Part shown: positions 15,541-22,664 of the stretch, in pieces
How the letters are laid out: every line of letters begins with the position of its first letter
Numbering within the stretch: position 1 is the first letter of the stretch
Assembly (NCBI GenBank): GCA_020073305.1
Contig: JAIQFK010000003.1
Coordinates: 1-64,000 of the forward strand
Direction of reading: 5' to 3'
DNA: 64,000 nt
DNA from: Terriglobia bacterium
GTDB taxonomy: Bacteria > Acidobacteriota > Terriglobia > Bryobacterales > Bryobacteraceae
Notes under the pieces: generated by a model
Database searches by the model: none
Seen by the model: only the letters and a program-made list of their open reading frames with translations
Told to the model about the DNA's origin: nothing
Position numbers and translations under genes: made by a program

Positions 15541-16320
15541 ATGGCGAAGAGCGAGCGCGAATTGCGCCAGGATATTGTCGACATCGGGCGCCTGGTGTAT
15601 CAGAAGGGCTGGGTGGCGGCGAATGACGGCAATATCACGGTCCGGCTGAGCCCCGACCGCATTCTCGCCACGCCGACGGGCGTCAGCAAGGGCATGATGC
15701 ATGTGGATGATCTGATCATCGTGGACAAGCAGGGAGCGAAAATCGAAGGCCGGAAAGAATGTACCTCCGAGATTTTCATGCATTGCACGGTCTATAACAT
15801 GCGGCCCGATATTCACAGCGTGCTGCACGCGCATCCGCCCGTGGCGACGGGTTTTGCAACGGCCGGCCGGCCACTCGATCAGGCGCTGCTGCCGGAGGTC
15901 ATCATTGGTCTTGGGTGTGTGCCGCTGGCTGCCTACGGCCTGCCGGGCACACCCGCGCTTACCGAGCCGATGCTGCCCTACATTCCCAAGTACGATGCCA
16001 TCATGATGGGTAATCACGGCGCGGTATGCTACGGCGAGGACGTTTACAAGGCCTTCTTCAAAATGGAGACGGTGGAGCACTTCGCGCGTATTGCGCTGGT
16101 GGCGGAGTTGCTGGGCGGCGCCAACGTGCTTCCCAGGACAGAAGTGGACAAGCTGCTGGATTCGCGCACGCGCTACGGCATCAAGAGCCGCGCCGGCGCG
16201 CAAGCCGGCTGTCCAGTTGCCGCGGAGGATCTGGGTCAAGACGGCGAACGATTTCTGGTGACGCGCGACGAGCTGGTCGCGCTGGTGGACGAAGCGATGA
16301 AAGCGCGCGGAATCCAATAA
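15541..16320 (+). CDS. Class II aldolase (fuculose-phosphate aldolase type) of the microcompartment operon
   Basis: The protein (259 residues from ATG 15541; an in-frame TTG at 15529 is an alternative) is a class II aldolase/adducin family enzyme. Visible are GWVAANDGNITVRL, the phosphate-binding TPTGVSKG, the Glu motif KECTSEIFMH, and zinc ligands in VLHAHPPVATG and MMGNHGAVCYG. Such enzymes split fuculose or rhamnulose 1-phosphate into lactaldehyde and dihydroxyacetone phosphate. Residues after about 215 leave the catalytic fold: a Gly/Ala linker, then a helix (RDELVALVDEAMKARG) that looks like an encapsulation peptide. It is followed after 21 bases by four shell-protein genes, so it probably acts inside a microcompartment. 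Which sugar is used is unknown. Confidence 0.85.
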   Translation: MAKSERELRQDIVDIGRLVYQKGWVAANDGNITVRLSPDRILATPTGVSKGMMHVDDLIIVDKQGAKIEGRKECTSEIFMHCTVYNMRPDIHSVLHAHPPVATGFATAGRPLDQALLPEVIIGLGCVPLAAYGLPGTPALTEPMLPYIPKYDAIMMGNHGAVCYGEDVYKAFFKMETVEHFARIALVAELLGGANVLPRTEVDKLLDSRTRYGIKSRAGAQAGCPVAAEDLGQDGERFLVTRDELVALVDEAMKARGIQ

Positions 16321-16341
16321 AGTTTAGGTTCTGGAGGTTCG

Positions 16342-16641
16342 ATGGGCGAAGCGTTAGGAATGATTGAGACCCGCGGCCTGGTGGCCATGATCGAAGCCGC
16401 CGACGCCATGGTCAAAGCGGCTAAAGTGAGCATCGTCGGCTGGGAAAAAATCGGCTCCGGCTATGTGACGGCGATGGTACGCGGCGATGTCGCGGCAGTG
16501 AAGGCGGCAACCGACGCGGGTGCGGCGGCGGCGCGCCGCGTCGGTGAGCTGATTGCGGTGCACGTGATTCCGCGCCCGCACCCCAGTCTCGAAGAGATTC
16601 TACCGATTGGGAAAACTCCGAACGCTGCCGGCGCGCGGTAG
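16342..16641 (+). CDS. BMC-H shell protein (hexameric, PduA/CcmK-like)
   Basis: The 99-residue protein is a single BMC domain of normal length. It begins [20 protein letters not shown], followed by the [19 protein letters not shown] segment and [20 protein letters not shown], and ends in [11 protein letters not shown]; all are standard BMC-H marks. The pore-lining loop after KIGSG follows the usual pattern. The protein should form hexamers that tile the facets of a microcompartment. GGAGG lies 9 bases before the ATG. It is the only BMC-H in the window. Confidence 0.95.
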   Translation: MGEALGMIETRGLVAMIEAADAMVKAAKVSIVGWEKIGSGYVTAMVRGDVAAVKAATDAGAAAARRVGELIAVHVIPRPHPSLEEILPIGKTPNAAGAR

Positions 16642-16662
16642 AGCGGCGCCTAACAGGTTCTC

Positions 16663-16935
16663 ATGATACTGGCCCGCGTGGTCGGCACTGTGGTTGCCAC
16701 CCGGAAAGATCCCCGCCTGGAAGGCAAGAAACTCCTGATCCTCAAACCGGTCTCGCCGGAGGGAAAAGACGAAGCCGGCTATGTCGTCGCGGTGGACACC
16801 GTTAGCGCCGGCTACCGGGAAAAGGTCATCGCGGTCTCCGGCAGCTCGGCGCGCATGGCCGAGGGCTGTAAAGACGTGCCCGTGGATACCGCTATCATCG
16901 GCATCGTCGACGATGTGCAGTTGGATGAAAAGTAA
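16663..16935 (+). CDS. BMC-P shell protein 1 (EutN/CcmL family)
   Basis: The protein has 90 residues and starts MILARVVGTVVATRKDPRLE, then KLLILKPVSPEG and ends VDTAIIGIVDDVQLDEK, the full EutN/CcmL fold. Family members are pentamers that cap the vertices of microcompartments. Its stop codon abuts the start of the next gene (16936), indicating one transcript and coupled translation. It is closer in layout to the third BMC-P than to the second. Confidence 0.95.
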   Translation: MILARVVGTVVATRKDPRLEGKKLLILKPVSPEGKDEAGYVVAVDTVSAGYREKVIAVSGSSARMAEGCKDVPVDTAIIGIVDDVQLDEK

Positions 16936-17208
16936 ATGATCCTCGGCCGCGTGGTGGGTTCCGTCTGGTCGACGATGAAAGCCTCGAATCTTGACGGCCA
17001 GCGCCTGTTGATCGTGCAACCGCTCACTGCGGAACTCAAGAACACCGGGAAGCGCGTGATCTGCACGGATGCCACGGGAGCTGGCGCCGGGGAACTGGTC
17101 TACTGGTGCCGGGGACGGGAATCGAGCTTTCCGTTTCTGCCGAAAGAAGTTCCCACCGACGCGACCATCGTCGCCATCATCGATTCGGTCGACGTCAGGG
17201 CGAAATAG
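16936..17208 (+). CDS. BMC-P shell protein 2 (EutN/CcmL family)
   Basis: The protein has 90 residues: MILGRVVGSVWSTMKASNLD, RLLIVQPLTAEL, ATGAGAGELVYWCRGRESSF and PTDATIVAIIDSVDV. The WCRGRESS stretch distinguishes it from the two neighbours and matches a common BMC-P subtype with GxGExVxxxxGSSAR-like loop. It begins immediately after the stop of BMC-P 1 with no gap. Vertex pentamer of the shell; the reason for three paralogues is unknown. Confidence 0.95.
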   Translation: MILGRVVGSVWSTMKASNLDGQRLLIVQPLTAELKNTGKRVICTDATGAGAGELVYWCRGRESSFPFLPKEVPTDATIVAIIDSVDVRAK

Positions 17209-17210
17209 CC

Positions 17211-17486
17211 ATGCTCATCGCGCGAGTCATCGGCGAAGTGGTTGCGACTCAGAAACACCCGAGCCATAAAGGCCGCAAGGCGCTGCTCGTGCAACCGCTG
17301 AATCTCGACGGGAGCAACCGCGGGGACGCCGTGATCGCGCTGGATGCGGTGGATGCAGGCGCCGGAGACCGCGTGTTGCTGGCCACCGAAGGGTTCAGCG
17401 CCATGACCAGCGTGGGCCGGCCGCAGTCGCCCATCGACATGGCGGTGGTGGGATTTGTGGACGAGATCGAGTTGAGCGGGCTTTGA
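17211..17486 (+). CDS. BMC-P shell protein 3 (EutN/CcmL family)
   Basis: The protein has 91 residues starting at ATG 17211, two bases after the stop of BMC-P 2; a longer open frame upstream overlaps that gene and is not used. It carries MLIARVIGEVVATQKHPSHK, KALLVQPLNLDG, VDAGAGDRVLLATEGFSAM and PIDMAVVGFVDEIEL, the full vertex-protein fold. Last gene of the operon; only 52 bases separate it from fliD, which has its own promoter. Confidence 0.95.
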   Translation: MLIARVIGEVVATQKHPSHKGRKALLVQPLNLDGSNRGDAVIALDAVDAGAGDRVLLATEGFSAMTSVGRPQSPIDMAVVGFVDEIELSGL

Positions 17487-17491
17487 CCGGC

Positions 17492-17519
17492 TAAAGTTCC
17501 CCCCGCATCCCGCCGATAA
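17492..17519 (+). promoter_or_regulatory. Sigma-28 (FliA) promoter of fliD
   Basis: TAAAG (17492-17496) and a perfect GCCGATAA (17512-17519) are 15 bases apart, the layout of FliA-dependent promoters. The expected start of transcription near 17526 leaves a leader of about 13 bases with GAGGAG before the fliD ATG at 17539. Similar elements precede flagellin, flbD and the OGT gene in this window. Confidence 0.75.
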
Positions 17520-17538
17520 GTCCATCGAGGAGCCGCCC

Positions 17539-18963
17539 ATGGGACTTACACCGCTTACCTTTACCGGCGTCAGCCAGTTCTCCAATGATTTCCAGACGAT
17601 TTTGACCCGGGCTGTAGCGATTGCGCAGCTTCCCATCACGGCGCTACAGAATAAGCAGTCTGATATTCTGCAAGAAAAGCAGTTAACCACGGGTCTGGAG
17701 AGCGTGGTAGCGGACCTGGCGACGAGCGTGACCAATCTGGGGAACGTTGCCGCGACGCAAGGTTTGGCAGGTTCGAGCTCAGACACCACCAAAGTAGTGA
17801 TCAACAGCACGACTACGGCCACCCCGGTAACCTACGCGATCAGCAACATCAGCTCGCTGGCGAAAACAGCTTCGGAGAGCACGCAGAATGGGTACGCGGA
17901 TACGACCACGGCGACCGTCGCGAGCTCCGGTTCCGTGCAACTGATGGTGGGTGGCAAGGCGGTGGGCAGCGCCATCACGATGGATGCGGCCCACAACAAT
18001 CTGACTGCCCTGCGCGACGCCATCAATGCAATTCCGAATTCGGGCGTAACGGCGACGATCCTGACCACGGGAACGGGAGCGACTCCCGATTACCTTTCGA
18101 TTTCGGCCACCGCGACCGGGCAGAACGCCATCCAGTTGATGGACGGGGCGACCAACCTGCTGACCAGCGCCAACCCGGGCGCCAATGCGGATTTTTACGT
18201 CAATGGCGCACACGTGACCAGCGCCACCAATAACATTCAAGCGGTCGTTCCCGGAATGACCTTCACCCTGGTGGGAGAAACCGCGACCGACCAGACCGTA
18301 ACCCTATCCGCGTCCTCGAACTCCTCCACGCTGGCGACCGCGCTCCAGGACTTTGCCACCAAATACAACGCGGTGGTCTCGCAGCTTAACGCGCAGATCG
18401 GCCCGGCGGCGGGCATGCTCAGTGGGAATCATTTGATTTACAGCATCCAGAACGCGTTGCGCGGTCTGGTGAATTACGCAGGCACCGGCAGCGGCGCCAT
18501 CACGAGTCTGGCGGCCCTGGGCATTTCGCTCGACTCCTCGGGCACCATGACGTTCAACCAGACTTCCACAGACCTACAGAAACCAGCCTTCAATTCGCTC
18601 TCGAGTTCTCAAATTGCGGCTGCCTTCTCATTTCTGAGCTCTGGCAAAAACAACTTTGGGGCGCTGGTATCCACCCTGACTCAATACAGTGATCCTCTGA
18701 CCGGGGCGATCAAGGCGCAGCAGAACCAGTATGACGCCACCGACAAGGAGCTCACCAACCAGATCAAAGCCCTGACCGACCACGCCAACCAGATGCAGAC
18801 AACGCTGACCGCCAAGCTGCAGGCGGCCGACGCCCAACTCGCCGCGATGCAGTCGCAGCAGCAGATGCTGACCTCGACGGTACAGGCCTTGAACTTCGCC
18901 TCCTATGGGTATTCGAGCACCAATAACTCTATGTTCAGCCCCAGCTCCAGCTCGGGAGGTTAG
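17539..18963 (+). CDS. fliD: Flagellar filament cap protein FliD
   Basis: The 474-residue protein starts with FTGVSQFSNDFQTILTRAVA and RAVAIAQLPITALQNKQ, the FliD N-terminal coiled coil, and ends with the matching FliD C-terminal helix (KAQQNQYDATDKELTNQIKA, LTAKLQAADAQLAAMQSQQQ). The middle is Thr/Ser/Ala-rich and variable, as usual for cap proteins. It caps the filament tip and directs flagellin folding outside the cell. It is the first gene behind a sigma-28 promoter and is followed after six bases by a FliT-like gene; a fliS gene, often next to fliD, is absent here. Confidence 0.9.
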   Translation: MGLTPLTFTGVSQFSNDFQTILTRAVAIAQLPITALQNKQSDILQEKQLTTGLESVVADLATSVTNLGNVAATQGLAGSSSDTTKVVINSTTTATPVTYAISNISSLAKTASESTQNGYADTTTATVASSGSVQLMVGGKAVGSAITMDAAHNNLTALRDAINAIPNSGVTATILTTGTGATPDYLSISATATGQNAIQLMDGATNLLTSANPGANADFYVNGAHVTSATNNIQAVVPGMTFTLVGETATDQTVTLSASSNSSTLATALQDFATKYNAVVSQLNAQIGPAAGMLSGNHLIYSIQNALRGLVNYAGTGSGAITSLAALGISLDSSGTMTFNQTSTDLQKPAFNSLSSSQIAAAFSFLSSGKNNFGALVSTLTQYSDPLTGAIKAQQNQYDATDKELTNQIKALTDHANQMQTTLTAKLQAADAQLAAMQSQQQMLTSTVQALNFASYGYSSTNNSMFSPSSSSGG

Positions 18964-18969
18964 AGAGTT

Positions 18970-19335
18970 TTGACCCTGCCACCCGAGTGCCGGCAGCGGC
19001 TGGAGGCTCTGGAAGGAGCCACAGCACGGCTGGCCGGCCTGAATCGAGATTGCACGGAGCAAGTCGAGCGAGCCCTCGAAGAACGCGCTCGTGCGGTCGA
19101 CGCAATGGTTGGTTGGATCGCCGCCGAGCAGACGGTTGCGCATCCACTCAGCCAGGAACTGGCGAACCGCCTGGCGAGCGACCTCGAACGCGGAGCCGAC
19201 ATCCTGATCCGGCTGTCACTCGATCGCGACGCCGCCCGCCTCGCTCTGGCGGAAGTGGATCGAGGGCTTCAGATGCTGCGCGAGCTCAAGCGGTCCGCTC
19301 CTGCAAAACCCAGCATGATCGATTGCCAGGGATAA
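18970..19335 (+). CDS. FliT-like small helical flagellar protein
   Basis: The product has 121 residues from a TTG at 18970. It is all helical and charged (LEALEGATARLAGLNRDCTE, LERGADILIRLSLDRDAARL), with the size and position typical of the FliT/FlgN-type chaperones downstream of fliD. There is no sequence motif that proves it. It could bind FliD before export. It lies six bases after fliD on the same transcript. Confidence 0.5.
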   Translation: MTLPPECRQRLEALEGATARLAGLNRDCTEQVERALEERARAVDAMVGWIAAEQTVAHPLSQELANRLASDLERGADILIRLSLDRDAARLALAEVDRGLQMLRELKRSAPAKPSMIDCQG

Positions 19336-19517
19336 CCGGGGTAGCTGGTACAGGCTCCTAGCGCCTTCCGGGGACGATCAGATTGCTGGCCGACAGGGAT
19401 TGCACCTGAAATATCGTTACGTGGAAACGAACCGGACCAGCGACCACATCTGCTACATCTCCGATCTCACGAAACTGAAGCGGGATGTGGTGAGATGCCT
19501 TGTGGCTCGGTTCTTGT

Positions 19518-20366
19518 CTAGGCAGCCTTTCCAGTCAGCTGTCCCAAATACTGCGCGCCGAGTGCCACACCGCTTTTCCGGTCGAAGAGACTGAGTGCCA
19601 TCATGCAGAGATCACAAGACGAATAGACATCGTGCAGAATGAGGGCAAGCTTCAGCAACTGCTCCGCACTCAGTGATTCCCAGTTCATCCAGTCGCGGAC
19701 GTAAATCGCATCGGCCCACAGAGCCTGGCTCAACATGGCATTGACATTGTTCTGGTAGATCAGCGGCTTAAACGTTCGGCCCGCGAGGCCGGCGAAGCGA
19801 TGAAAGCAGAAGCCCTTCCGCCGCAATGCCTGATCGACCTCGGCAAATAGCGGCTGATCGACGTACAACGGCACAAATTCCACTTCAGTGTGAACGACGA
19901 GAGTATTTGAGAGTAGTTCGGCCGCGCCGTCGATCACGTCGCATTCAGCTCCCTGGACATCGAGTTTCAAATAATCCACCTGCCCGATCTGGGGCAGGTC
20001 ATCCAGGCGATGGGTTTCAACTGGGAATTGTCGGACCACCCGTGTGAGTTCACCAAGATTCTGGAAGCGATCCAGCAGGGCGGTATTCGGCTCGTAGAGA
20101 GAACTGGTCATGCTGAAATTACATTGGCGAAACGTCCTGGTGGTTCCATCGCCTATCGCGTAGGGCAGGAATGTGTGGAGGGGTCCACTCGCGGCGTTCA
20201 TTTTCTGACACTCGACCTCGACGGGCTCAAAGCCGGTCACGCGAGCGACGCCAGCCGTCAAGAGTGCGTTGTAGGGCGGCAGCATGCCTTCGATCATCAT
20301 CGCCCCCACATCCACCACGTGAATCGAGGGGGCCGGCTTTGGAAGGATTTCACACAGGCTAAACAT
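19518..20366 (-). CDS. FkbM family methyltransferase
   Basis: The product has 282 residues. The SAM-binding strand-loop is VVDVGAMMIEGMLPPYNALL, and QVDYLKLDVQGAECDVIDGA is the diagnostic FkbM motif (DxxGxE). The last 100 residues add a helical extension (WMNWESLSAEQLLKLALILH). FkbM enzymes methylate hydroxyl groups on sugars or polyketides. In this place, beside flagellin, OGT and two more methyltransferases, it may modify flagellin glycans; this is inferred from position only. Confidence 0.8.
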   Translation of the reverse strand: MFSLCEILPKPAPSIHVVDVGAMMIEGMLPPYNALLTAGVARVTGFEPVEVECQKMNAASGPLHTFLPYAIGDGTTRTFRQCNFSMTSSLYEPNTALLDRFQNLGELTRVVRQFPVETHRLDDLPQIGQVDYLKLDVQGAECDVIDGAAELLSNTLVVHTEVEFVPLYVDQPLFAEVDQALRRKGFCFHRFAGLAGRTFKPLIYQNNVNAMLSQALWADAIYVRDWMNWESLSAEQLLKLALILHDVYSSCDLCMMALSLFDRKSGVALGAQYLGQLTGKAA

Positions 20367-20440
20367 TTTCAGATCAAGTTGTTAGTTGCGTTGGATGGAC
20401 GACATTCTCAAGAACATGCGCTCAACGTCCATCAAGAAGT

Positions 20441-21295
20441 TTGAGATTTAGAGCTTTTACGGCGCTCTTCACGTATGTGGGAAAGTCCGACTACGCCGCT
20501 GACGATGTTCTGCAGCCGGAGGTGCAACAGCACCCGGTGACAACCCGCCCGCCGCAGCCGGGCATCGTACAGCGCGTCATGGAGCGCTTGGGTAGCCGTC
20601 TGAAAAAACCGATTGTTCGTGCCTCGGCTCCTTTTCAACTGTGGCGCAACTTCTTTGTTTACACACCGCGAGAAGAGATCCTGGACTATGCCATGCATTT
20701 TGTTCAAGAATCCGCACTGGACGGCGACTACCTGGAGTTTGGAGTCTTCCGGGGCCATACCTTCGCCACTGCGTTCCACATGGCCAGAAGATACGGTTTC
20801 GACCGCATGCATTTCTATGCTTTTGATTCTTTTTGCGGTTTGCCCCCAAGCTCCGGTATAGATGCGGCGGGATTCCAGCATTTCGAAGAGGGAAGTTTTG
20901 CCTGCAGCGAGCATGACTTTCGAAACAACCTTCGGCGGGACCGTGTAGAACTGGCTAAGGTCACCACCGTTCCGGGATGGTTTCATGAAGTGTTGACCCC
21001 AGACCTGAAGCGCCGGCTGCCGCTGAAACGCGCGGCCATTGTATGGGTGGACTGTGATTTGTACGAATCAACCGTCCCGGTGCTTGAGTTCGTCACCGAG
21101 TATCTGCAGAGTGGGACCGTATTGATTTTCGATGATTGGTTCTGTTATCGGGCCGATCCTGATCGCGGAGAGCAGAGGGCGTGGCGGGAGTGGCTGGCTG
21201 AACACCCCAATTACCGGGCTATGGAGTGGCGTAAGATTGGCTGGCACGGCCAGGCGCTGATCGTACACCGCCGTGATTCAGACAGGTCACCGTAG
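20441..21295 (+). CDS. TylF/MycF-like class I SAM methyltransferase
   Basis: The open frame starts at a TTG at 20441 (284 residues); an ATG at 20579 would still keep the whole catalytic domain. Marks of the TylF family are DYLEFGVFRGHTFATAFHMA (SAM-binding), YAFDSFCGLPP, WFHEVLTPDLKRRLP and the metal-binding IVWVDCDLYESTVPVLEF plus LIFDDWFCYRAD. These enzymes are Mg-dependent O-methyltransferases acting on sugars. It is divergent from fkbM (74 bases between) and convergent with 21297-22664 (one base between). Confidence 0.8.
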   Translation: MRFRAFTALFTYVGKSDYAADDVLQPEVQQHPVTTRPPQPGIVQRVMERLGSRLKKPIVRASAPFQLWRNFFVYTPREEILDYAMHFVQESALDGDYLEFGVFRGHTFATAFHMARRYGFDRMHFYAFDSFCGLPPSSGIDAAGFQHFEEGSFACSEHDFRNNLRRDRVELAKVTTVPGWFHEVLTPDLKRRLPLKRAAIVWVDCDLYESTVPVLEFVTEYLQSGTVLIFDDWFCYRADPDRGEQRAWREWLAEHPNYRAMEWRKIGWHGQALIVHRRDSDRSP

Positions 21296-21296
21296 G

Positions 21297-22664
21297 TCAC
21301 CGCTGCGTCTCGAGCCGCGGCTCCGCAGAGGGCCCCACCATCCCGGCTAAGCGCGCGATGTCGTTGTTTGCGTTTGCATCCGGATGCACCTGAGGATTCT
21401 CCGCGCCGTGAAAACTCACAAGCTCTCCATGGCGGTCGATGAGGATCGCTTCGCAACGAATTCCGTATTCGTGGATCTCGCCGACTATGTCGGCCGCTCG
21501 CCACTGGCAGGGGATCACAATCACATCCACGGGATGATCGACCAGCCAGTCGCGGAAACGGATGAGCTGTCCGGTTCCGGGCACGTAGGTTCCAGCCTTC
21601 GCGGCATCGGAGTCGACCACGGTGGGGAAGCGGTCCGCATCCGCTCGATGCGCATTGATGAACGCCGCCGCTCTCCCGGTGCCGCCCCAGAAGGCCACCC
21701 GCTTGCCGGATTGATACAGCGCGGTAAGCTGCGCCGTAATCGTCTTTTGCGCCCGGCCCGCTTGCGCCAGAAAACGGAGCGCCGCGAGGCCATTCCGCAT
21801 GAACTCGCCCCTGGCATCCAACCGGGCAAACGCGTACACCACTTCGCCGTCGTAGCCGTGTCCCAGCGTGTCGAGATGCGCTCCGGTACGGTCGAGCATA
21901 CGGCAGAAGCTCGCCGTCGTGAAGTGTGAGTTGTGCTCGTAGAAGAAGTCCTCAGTCCGGCCGCTTTCGAGCGCCCGGTCGATGCAAGGCACTTCCAGAT
22001 ACATCAGCGGGTGCTGATCGAGGCAAGCGGCCACCAGGCTGATGTGCTGGACGAAGCCCAGCGGATCGCCGAGGTGCTCGAGCACGTGGCGGCTGATGAT
22101 AACATCCGGCCGGAGGGCCGCAAGATGCGATCCAGGTTCGAACAACTCTCGACGCAGATCCAGACGTGATCCGTCGGCCGCCAGTGCGCCGTGCGGATCG
22201 AATCCGATGAAACGGCCTTGGGGGCAATCGGCGGCGAGCGCCGCGAGGAAAGCGCCATCGCCATAACCGATCTCCACTACCACGGGCGACGGCGGGAGGC
22301 GTCGCCGGACTTCAGCGGCAACGCTCGCGAGAAAGTCAGTCCAGAGGCCGCCCCGATTGAATGTCCGATAATCGACCGTTGAGTAAGGCACCTGGTTGTA
22401 ATCGAACGAGGCGTTGAAGACATGCCCGCAGGCGGTGCAACGGACGAAATTGAGCGGCAAGGCCGGCATCCCTCGCGCCTCCTCAGCCGTCCTGGGCCAG
22501 CCGACGGTCGCTAGCGGCTGCCGTCCGCCATCGTAGAACGGCGCAGCCACATGGTGGCCGCACCCAGGACACGTCGCACTGACCAGCCTGTGCGCCAGCT
22601 CGGCGGCCGTGTCGCTCTCATTTTTGGGTGCTGCACCAACGGCGCCAGATGTCTCGATAGGCAC
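21297..22664 (-). CDS. Three-domain sugar C-methyltransferase-like protein
   Basis: The 455-residue protein has an N-terminal zinc-binding part (CPGCGHH at about 33 and CTACGHV at about 77), a central SAM-methyltransferase domain (VVVEIGYGDGAFLAALA, VIISRHVLEHLGDP) and a C-terminal Rossmann-like domain (KRVAFWGGTGRAAAFIN, VDVIVIPCQWRAADIV). This is the layout of C-methyltransferases of deoxysugars and their relatives, although most act on nucleotide-activated ketosugars. Its start overlaps the end of the OGT gene by 47 bases, implying translational coupling. It probably contributes to an unusual sugar on flagellin or another glycan. Confidence 0.8.
   Translation of the reverse strand: MPIETSGAVGAAPKNESDTAAELAHRLVSATCPGCGHHVAAPFYDGGRQPLATVGWPRTAEEARGMPALPLNFVRCTACGHVFNASFDYNQVPYSTVDYRTFNRGGLWTDFLASVAAEVRRRLPPSPVVVEIGYGDGAFLAALAADCPQGRFIGFDPHGALAADGSRLDLRRELFEPGSHLAALRPDVIISRHVLEHLGDPLGFVQHISLVAACLDQHPLMYLEVPCIDRALESGRTEDFFYEHNSHFTTASFCRMLDRTGAHLDTLGHGYDGEVVYAFARLDARGEFMRNGLAALRFLAQAGRAQKTITAQLTALYQSGKRVAFWGGTGRAAAFINAHRADADRFPTVVDSDAAKAGTYVPGTGQLIRFRDWLVDHPVDVIVIPCQWRAADIVGEIHEYGIRCEAILIDRHGELVSFHGAENPQVHPDANANNDIARLAGMVGPSAEPRLETQR

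Noticed and set aside
19336-19517. Possible small RNA or gene between the FliT-like gene and fkbM
   Set aside because: No open frame with ribosome binding site, no hairpin with T-run and no tRNA-like features were found.
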